Part shown: positions 58,655-64,000 of the stretch, piece by piece
Layout of the letters: each line of letters opens with the position of its first letter
Numbering within the stretch: the stretch's first letter is position 1
Assembly (NCBI GenBank): GCA_007922225.1
Contig: ML679973.1
Coordinates: forward strand, 3,104,033-3,168,032
DNA: 64,000 bases
Source of the DNA: Emydura subglobosa
Lineage: Eukaryota > Chordata > Testudines > Chelidae
Reading direction: 5' to 3'
The notes under the pieces: model-generated
What the model saw: only the letters and a program-made list of their open reading frames with translations
What the model was told of the DNA's origin: nothing
Databases searched by the model: none
Program-made: the position numbers and the translations under genes

Positions 58655-61126
58655 TCTCTCCCTTTAAGTTCTACATCCCTTTCCATTTACAAAATATACA
58701 TTATCTTTGAAGTTCAGTAGTTCAGTAGTCTGTTAAGTGTCTCTAAATTATACTGGTCTTCTAATTACATGACTTGAACACATAACAACTTGGTCATCTG
58801 GCTATCCATTGATTGCAAAAACTAGCTGTGGCTGGCTTGGAATCTCTGAGTCCTCTTCTTGTTCTGCATCCATCATCTGTAGGGTTTGTTCTGTTGATTG
58901 TTCTTTCTGAAGAACAAACTGTAAATGTTGATGGTTTCTGTTGAACTCTCCATTATCAATCTCATTCACATACAATCTGAGTGCTGACTGTCCATTCTTT
59001 GTCTTCATCCAATTAGACATGAACATGATAACCAGGTTCTAGATCTGGCAGTTCTCTGAGTGACGTCTCTTTTTTCCTTTTTATCCAATTTGGCTACTCT
59101 TTTCCTATCTGGCCATTTTGGAGATAGATTATTTTTCAAAGTCAGAACAGTAGTTCTGAGTTATGCTAGCCTATATCTAGTAGCTGCTGTTGTTATTGAT
59201 CTGTAATTCAGAAAAGCAAGGAATAAAACCTTCTCATATAGGATTTTCTTGGCTACTAGTAATATGACCAAAATCATACTTTGCTTGGAGTGACAAATTC
59301 TGCTGCAGTGAATTGTGGTCTGTTGTCCGTCACTAGTTGTTTTGGAATACTGAAATGAGCAAAGCGTACTTCAGTTTCTCGATTCCACTGTGGTCCGTTA
59401 TGTCTTTCAAGTTCATTATTTCTATACAACTGGAAAAATAGTCCACTATGACCCGATAATGATGTCCTCTGAATTCGCATAGATCTGTAGCTAATCTCTT
59501 TCGAGGTCTCTTCTGGTGGAGGTGTTTATACACAGTCTAGTTCAGCTTTGTCTCTTAAATTGATTTGTACTGGATCGCCTTTCAAAAGTCCAATAACATC
59601 ATATCCTCTACTGAATTCTTCTACCTTTATCAGTAGGGCCATCACAGCCTGCCACACTATGGCTGAGAAGATTGTTGGTCTTTGATCCTTTGATCCCATG
59701 CACTCTGAATGCATAGCTTTTGTTTTTGTAAGTTGTTTCTGTGATGAACTGGCCCATGCAGTTCAGAATATTGTCAGAACTGTGTCAGGCAACTTCAGCT
59801 CTAAGAGGGGTGGAAGGTGATTGTCCCTTCTGAGATGACTATGATGTCAGCTCCTGAGATAATTTTAAAGTCAATAATCTTGCCATGAATATTTAATTTC
59901 AAGGAGGTTCAGTATTGTCACTAGTGACAGATTCCAGAAACAATGGCTTTTAATTGCCTGTAATATGAGCAATTCCCTGACTGCTTTCGTGCAGCAAGCA
60001 GAGTGAAATACATGTGCATGTATTAAATGTTGTGCCCCTGGCTGAATATACACCTTCTCTTGAGATATGACTTTTTCCACACTTTGTGCATGTAGGCGGA
60101 AATTTGTCCCTCTTAGCCTGGGAGTTCTCTCTCCTTGCCTCAGAGGTTTATGATATTGACTTTTACCACTCAAGTGTCTGCTTATAGCTTCTAAGTTAGT
60201 TTCAGATTATTCAAGTTGCTCTCCTGCTTTTGGCTCTGCTGTTTGACTAGTTCAATCTGCTTTGCTTAGCTGTGGCTAGGATTAAATCTGTCTTCAGCTG
60301 TAGCCACTGTGAAAAAATTTTATCTGTTAACCCAATAACCAGCCTGTCTCTTATATTTTTATATTTTGTAGTACCAAAATCACAGTTTCCAGCCAAAGCA
60401 TGCAGAGCTCTTATGAAACATTCAACTTTCTCCCCAAGTTGTTGAATTCTTTGGTGAAAACATGCTCTCCATAAACCACATTTTTCTGAGGTATAAAAAA
60501 TGCATCAAACATAGCCAGAGCCCTTTTATAGCCATCTTTGGAACCATCTTCAGTAAAATCAAAGGATTTAAAGCTATGCTCTGCCTGTTTCCCCATAGCA
60601 TAAATTAAAGAAGATACCTGAATATCTCCAGTTTCCTGGTAGAGCTTTGTAGCAATTCAAAATCTTGCAAAATATTGCTTCCAGTCTGTCCACTGTGAAG
60701 GTTTGTCGAAGCTGAAGTTCTCTGAGGCATTGAAGAGTGGCATGTTGATGAAATCCTGCAACCTTTGTTACTTTATTCCTTCTGCTCGCAACTTTGGTTG
60801 CTTTGTTCCTTCTGTTTGTTCTCTTCTGACACTAGTTTACTTCTGACACTATGTCATGCTCTTGTTGTTGTTGTCACTTGAGACCCCCATTGTAGTTGAT
60901 GTATGAAAGTCAGTTTGTTTCAGTCTCTTCTTATGCAAATATAAACCGATGGGGGATTCACAGATGCATCTACACTTCAGGCAGACGTGCCCACATGTTT
61001 TTATCACAGCCTGCTTTCTTCTCCCATACTTCTCTTCAGCTTTTTCTGTTCTGTTATTCTCAATGGCTTTAACTGCGGACCAATAGGTCAGTCACCATCC
61101 TGATCCATCTGCAGCAGCAGCTTCTT

Positions 61127-61349
61127 TGTACATGGGAAATTGCCAGGCTGCTACTACCAGGTCAGTCTTCTGTATCAAATATAGACTGACTACAGAGCTT
61201 ATTTCTCAGAGAGATAAACACCAGATGTGTTCATTGTATGATCCTTTAATGCTCTGCCAGGTATGGCTAGGGTTAGCTTAAATAAGGTATTTTACACATA
61301 GTGCCATCCATTGGCTGAACAGTATAATACTGTTTAGCATTCCATTACA
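61127..61349 (-). repeat. 5' LTR of the Gypsy element
   Basis: On the minus strand it begins TGTAATGGAATGC and ends CCCATGTACA, giving TG..CA ends over 223 bp. The usual primer-binding site next to it was not identified with confidence, and no target duplication was resolved. Confidence 0.85.
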
Positions 61350-61439
61350 ACTTCTTTACATTCATCCTGAATGCAAGGTAGTGATTATGCCCAAACCATA
61401 ACAAAGAGGTTTAATCCTACCCACAACAACATAATATCA

Positions 61440-61730
61440 ATGTTTATTTGTTAACATAGGGAAATTTTCAAAGCACAGAGGGCTGTTATGAGTAACATTT
61501 TCAAAAGTGCCTGAGTAACTTAGGAGCCTAAGCCCCATTGACTTTCATTGACGCATAAGCTCCTAAGTGCCAAAATCACTTTTAAAAAAGGGATTTTGGC
61601 TCCTACGTCACTCAGGCATTTTGAAATATGTACCTTGTGCGCCTTAGTACCATCGAAAATCAATGGGAGTTGGATGCCTAACTCCCATTTGTGCCTTTGA
61701 AAACCTCCTTTATAATTAAGTTTACATATG
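61440..61730. repeat. GTGCCTA-type palindromic MITE
   Basis: AACATTTTCAAAAGTGCCTG near the left and repeated TAAGCTCCTAAGTGCC / TGGATGCCTAACTCCCATT in inverted order, ending GTGCCTTTGAAAACCTCC. The same family is nested in the MIR at 44.1 kb. Confidence 0.65.
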
Positions 61731-62639
61731 TGCAATAAAATACACTCTTGCACACACATGGTGTTACATAACTGATATCGGGCAGATTGTGATCCAGCCT
61801 AATACAGCAATGCAGGGGAGTGAGATCTCTTTTCCACATTACATGGCCATGTTAACATTTCCTGCAATGTGGTTCAGTGCAGTAAAGAGAGAAAGGGTTG
61901 TGCACATACTACTACTCTCTCCACTCTTGGTGGATACTGGGAGGAGGGGGCACTTGGCTCTGCTGCCCCTTCCAAAGTGGTCGTCAGATAAGCAGGAACA
62001 AGGAGGCAAATAAACTACTTCCACACTGGAGCAAGGGACAAGCTGAGAAAGGGTTGTGACTCTGAATCACAGCTAATGACCAACTTTCCCCCTGGATCTG
62101 CACAGCTATGCACTGCAGCATACTCGGGGCTGCGACAACAGGCTCATTTTAGCACTATATGTGATGTTTTACTGTACCCATTTTCACTGTATTACAACTT
62201 TCTGAATAATCTTCCTTTGGGGTCAAGTTTTTATATGCTTAGCTTCTTTGACAATTTTTGTGGATCGCTTGAAGAAAACCCATCAATCATTTCTGCGTTA
62301 AGGGTAAGGGGAAAAATATGATTTTTAAACTTAAGATTCTTTTTATTCAACAACGGCTGTAGAAATTTATTCCAAACTTGACATGTGCCTGGTCCTTCTG
62401 AGCACGATCAGCAGGCATCTGGTAAGATTCTAAAAATCTAACAAAGTCTCACAAATCTAACAAATGTATTGCATTACTAGGGCAAGGAGAATCTCCCCTT
62501 TCCTCTTTTCCATCCCATCATATGCAGAGGTTGCTGTTGGACAGGAGAAAGACTACTGCCTAAGAAAGACTTTAAGGTCTGATAAAAACTTAGTAAAATC
62601 ACCCCCAAAACATTAAAGGAAAACAAACCAAAAGACTGA
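61731..62639. other. Intronic stretch, nothing recognised
   Basis: No exon or clear repeat family. Confidence 0.45.
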
Positions 62640-63050
62640 AAACTGAAATATTTTGATTCATAATGGTGCTACAGTGCCTCATGAGAGTTTTAGTTCAGGC
62701 ACCTTATGCTCCCATTCTCCTCTCTGTGTATGGGCTTTCTGATCAGACTACATCTCCCATTACGCACCATGTCCAGGGACTATGATGCATCCCTCCCTTC
62801 AGCAAGAAGGGAGAAACTGATGTATAATGAAAAATGTAGCCAGAAAGCCTAGGTCATAAAGGAGAATGGAAGCATAAAGCATCCAAACTGTAACTCCCAG
62901 GAGGCACTGTGACAACATTTTGAATGAAAATATTTCAGTATTTGGCCAATATATTTTGGTTTTCAGCAACAAATTTTTGTCAAAAAGTTGAAATTTTCTG
63001 TGACACAGGCTCCTTATTTTTTGACCCACTCTATACACAGCATGAGACTC
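62640..63050. repeat. Composite AT-rich MITE, family of 8902-9331
   Basis: Outer AT-rich ends (GAAAACTGAAATATTTTGAT and TTTTGGTTTTCAGCAAC) enclose an inner inverted pair: GGTGCTACAGTGCCTCATGA on the left against ACTCCCAGGAGGCACTGTGA on the right. It looks like one element inside another. Confidence 0.55.
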
Positions 63051-63144
63051 AGCTGTTTTCTGAGGCTTTTGCCTGAAAGGCTGTGTGTGTTTGATAGAGT
63101 GCGGTAGAAGGACATTTCATAAAACTCAAAGAGAAGACTGGTAG

Positions 63145-63852
63145 GGTATGTCTACGCAGCATTTTGGAGTGAGTGGGAGTGAGCGTCTTAGCCCAGGTCA
63201 ACAGATTTGGGCTAGCAGGGCTCATGCTAGCATTCTAAAAACAGCTGTGTAGAAAATGCTTTGAAGCTGTAGCTCAGGCAGGAGCTCAGGCTCTGAAACC
63301 TAGGGATGGGGGTGGGCTTCACAGTAGAGCCCTGCAGCGGGATTCGGATCCCGTTGGTTCTGCAGGACCCACTGCCATTGTCTAGGGAGTGAGAAAAAAG
63401 TACTTTGTTGCCAGCGGGATTGAGCAAAAAGACTGTGGGAATTTATGGGAAAACACTAAATCTCTCATCAGGTTACCATGTAAAAATTGTGTCTGAATTC
63501 CGTTGATATATATAATATATTGCCCAGGCTTTTTTTTTTTTTTTAAAGTATCATGGGAGAATCTCTCTCTCTTGTGGGATTTGCAGGATCTAAGGTTTCT
63601 GCAGGTGGAAGCAGAATAAAAATGCAAGAAACAGTGCAGGAAAGGATGGGAGTGCATGTTGAGAGGCAGGATAGGAGTGGGATTAAAAAAATAGTCTTGA
63701 GCAGAACTCTACTTCAGAGCCCAAGCTCTAGCCGGAGCTGCAACTTCCAAGTGCTGTCTACACAGCATGAACCCTGCTAACCCAAGTCTGTCAACCTGGG
63801 CTGAGAGCTTCACACCTGTTCACTCCACATTGCTGTGCAAACATAGCTGTAC
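63145..63852. mobile_element. MITE interrupted by a second small DNA transposon
   Basis: Outer arms: AGGGTATGTCTACGCAGCAT with TTAGCCCAGGTCAACAGATT on the left, and the inverted counterparts AGTCTGTCAACCTGGGCTGA and ATTGCTGTGCAAACATAGCT on the right. At about 63321-63714 an insert with inverted ends (AGTAGAGCCCTGC on the left, GCAGAACTCTACT on the right) splits the centre. A 15-base T run lies near 63531-63545. Confidence 0.65.
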
Positions 63853-64000
63853 AGATTTGGTTCTTATCTTGGTCAAAGCAGTCCATGTACTCATAAATGT
63901 AATATACTATATATTCACTTTAACACAAAATAGACAATATAGAGCCTGATTCAGAAGTCAAGAATCTTGAATTAGATGTGCATTAGGATGTATTATTACA

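Larger units (their letters stand above)
58442..61349 (-). mobile_element. Gypsy-type LTR retrotransposon lacking reverse transcriptase
   Basis: Two direct repeats (58442-58654 and 61127-61349) bound minus-strand coding debris in Gypsy order. Gag: 60411-60596 (KSFDFTEDGSKDGYKRALAM, then FDAFFIPQKNVVYGE). Protease and its downstream spacer: about 59526-59900, with YDVIGLLKGDPVQINLRDKA. Integrase: 59274-59533 (ATDLCEFRGHHYRVIVDYFS, then KQLVTDNRPQFTAAEF, with the core Asp residues). A tail lies at 58802-59026. RT and RNase H, normally more than 1.5 kb between protease and integrase, are absent. A polypurine tract lies at 58655-58668, just inside the 3' LTR. Stops and shifts break all frames. 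Confidence 0.88.

Noticed and set aside
55008..64000. Expected upstream tomosyn exon (propeller end with a GHADGS..FWD-type block)
   Set aside because: No minus-strand match was recognised; introns in this gene are long, so it probably lies beyond the window.

Overview
The window is vertebrate nuclear DNA, almost certainly from a non-avian sauropsid and most likely a turtle. The background is AT-rich, genes are split into small exons with long introns, and the repeats are the kinds typical of turtle genomes: CR1 LINEs, MIR SINEs, DIRS tyrosine-recombinase retroelements, hAT transposons and many short palindromic MITEs. The species call rests on recognising repeat families from general knowledge; no database search was run.

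One protein-coding gene is supported. Seven exons on the minus strand, read from high to low coordinates, encode a central part of tomosyn-2 (STXBP5L), a syntaxin-binding WD40 protein that limits SNARE-driven exocytosis. They lie at 54801-55007, 48331-48503, 38169-38294, 30457-30608, 28696-28767, 20817-20882 and 7768-7818. Splice sites are canonical and reading phases agree at every junction. The exons total 847 bp, about 282 residues: propeller blades first, then the variable linker. The start, the first propeller and the C-terminal SNARE-like end lie outside the window. The last three exons all have phase-1 ends on both sides, so each can be skipped without breaking the frame.

Everything else lies in introns of this gene. 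Moving up in coordinate: an L2-like LINE remnant (about 2.0-2.6 kb), a solo LTR (3.2-4.2 kb), a tRNA-like repeat (4.8-5.2 kb), CR1 pieces (4.4 and 6.0-6.8 kb), a GC-rich DIRS element with inverted termini (10.75-16.69 kb), another LTR relic (22.5-22.9 kb), CR1 (23.4-24.1 kb), a pyrimidine-rich degenerate tandem array (26.6-27.3 kb), a deleted second DIRS copy (32.3-33.95 kb), a foldback-type hAT (34.99-36.28 kb), an LTR (36.5-37.3 kb), a nearly full-length decayed CR1 (40.5-43.4 kb), an inverted pair of closely similar CR1 fragments (45.5 and 47.5 kb), a third, older DIRS relic (about 49.0-52.9 kb), an LTR (53.3-54.1 kb), an assembly gap flanked by a 47-bp duplication (56.3 kb), an LTR-bounded Gypsy element that has lost its reverse transcriptase (58.4-61.35 kb), and nested MITEs at the right end.

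No wholly new gene system was found. The points most worth a second look are the DIRS element with its terminal repeats and internal complementary region, the Gypsy element with a clean RT deletion, the foldback hAT, the inverted CR1 pair, and the symmetric exons of the tomosyn linker. None of the transposon reading frames looks intact.
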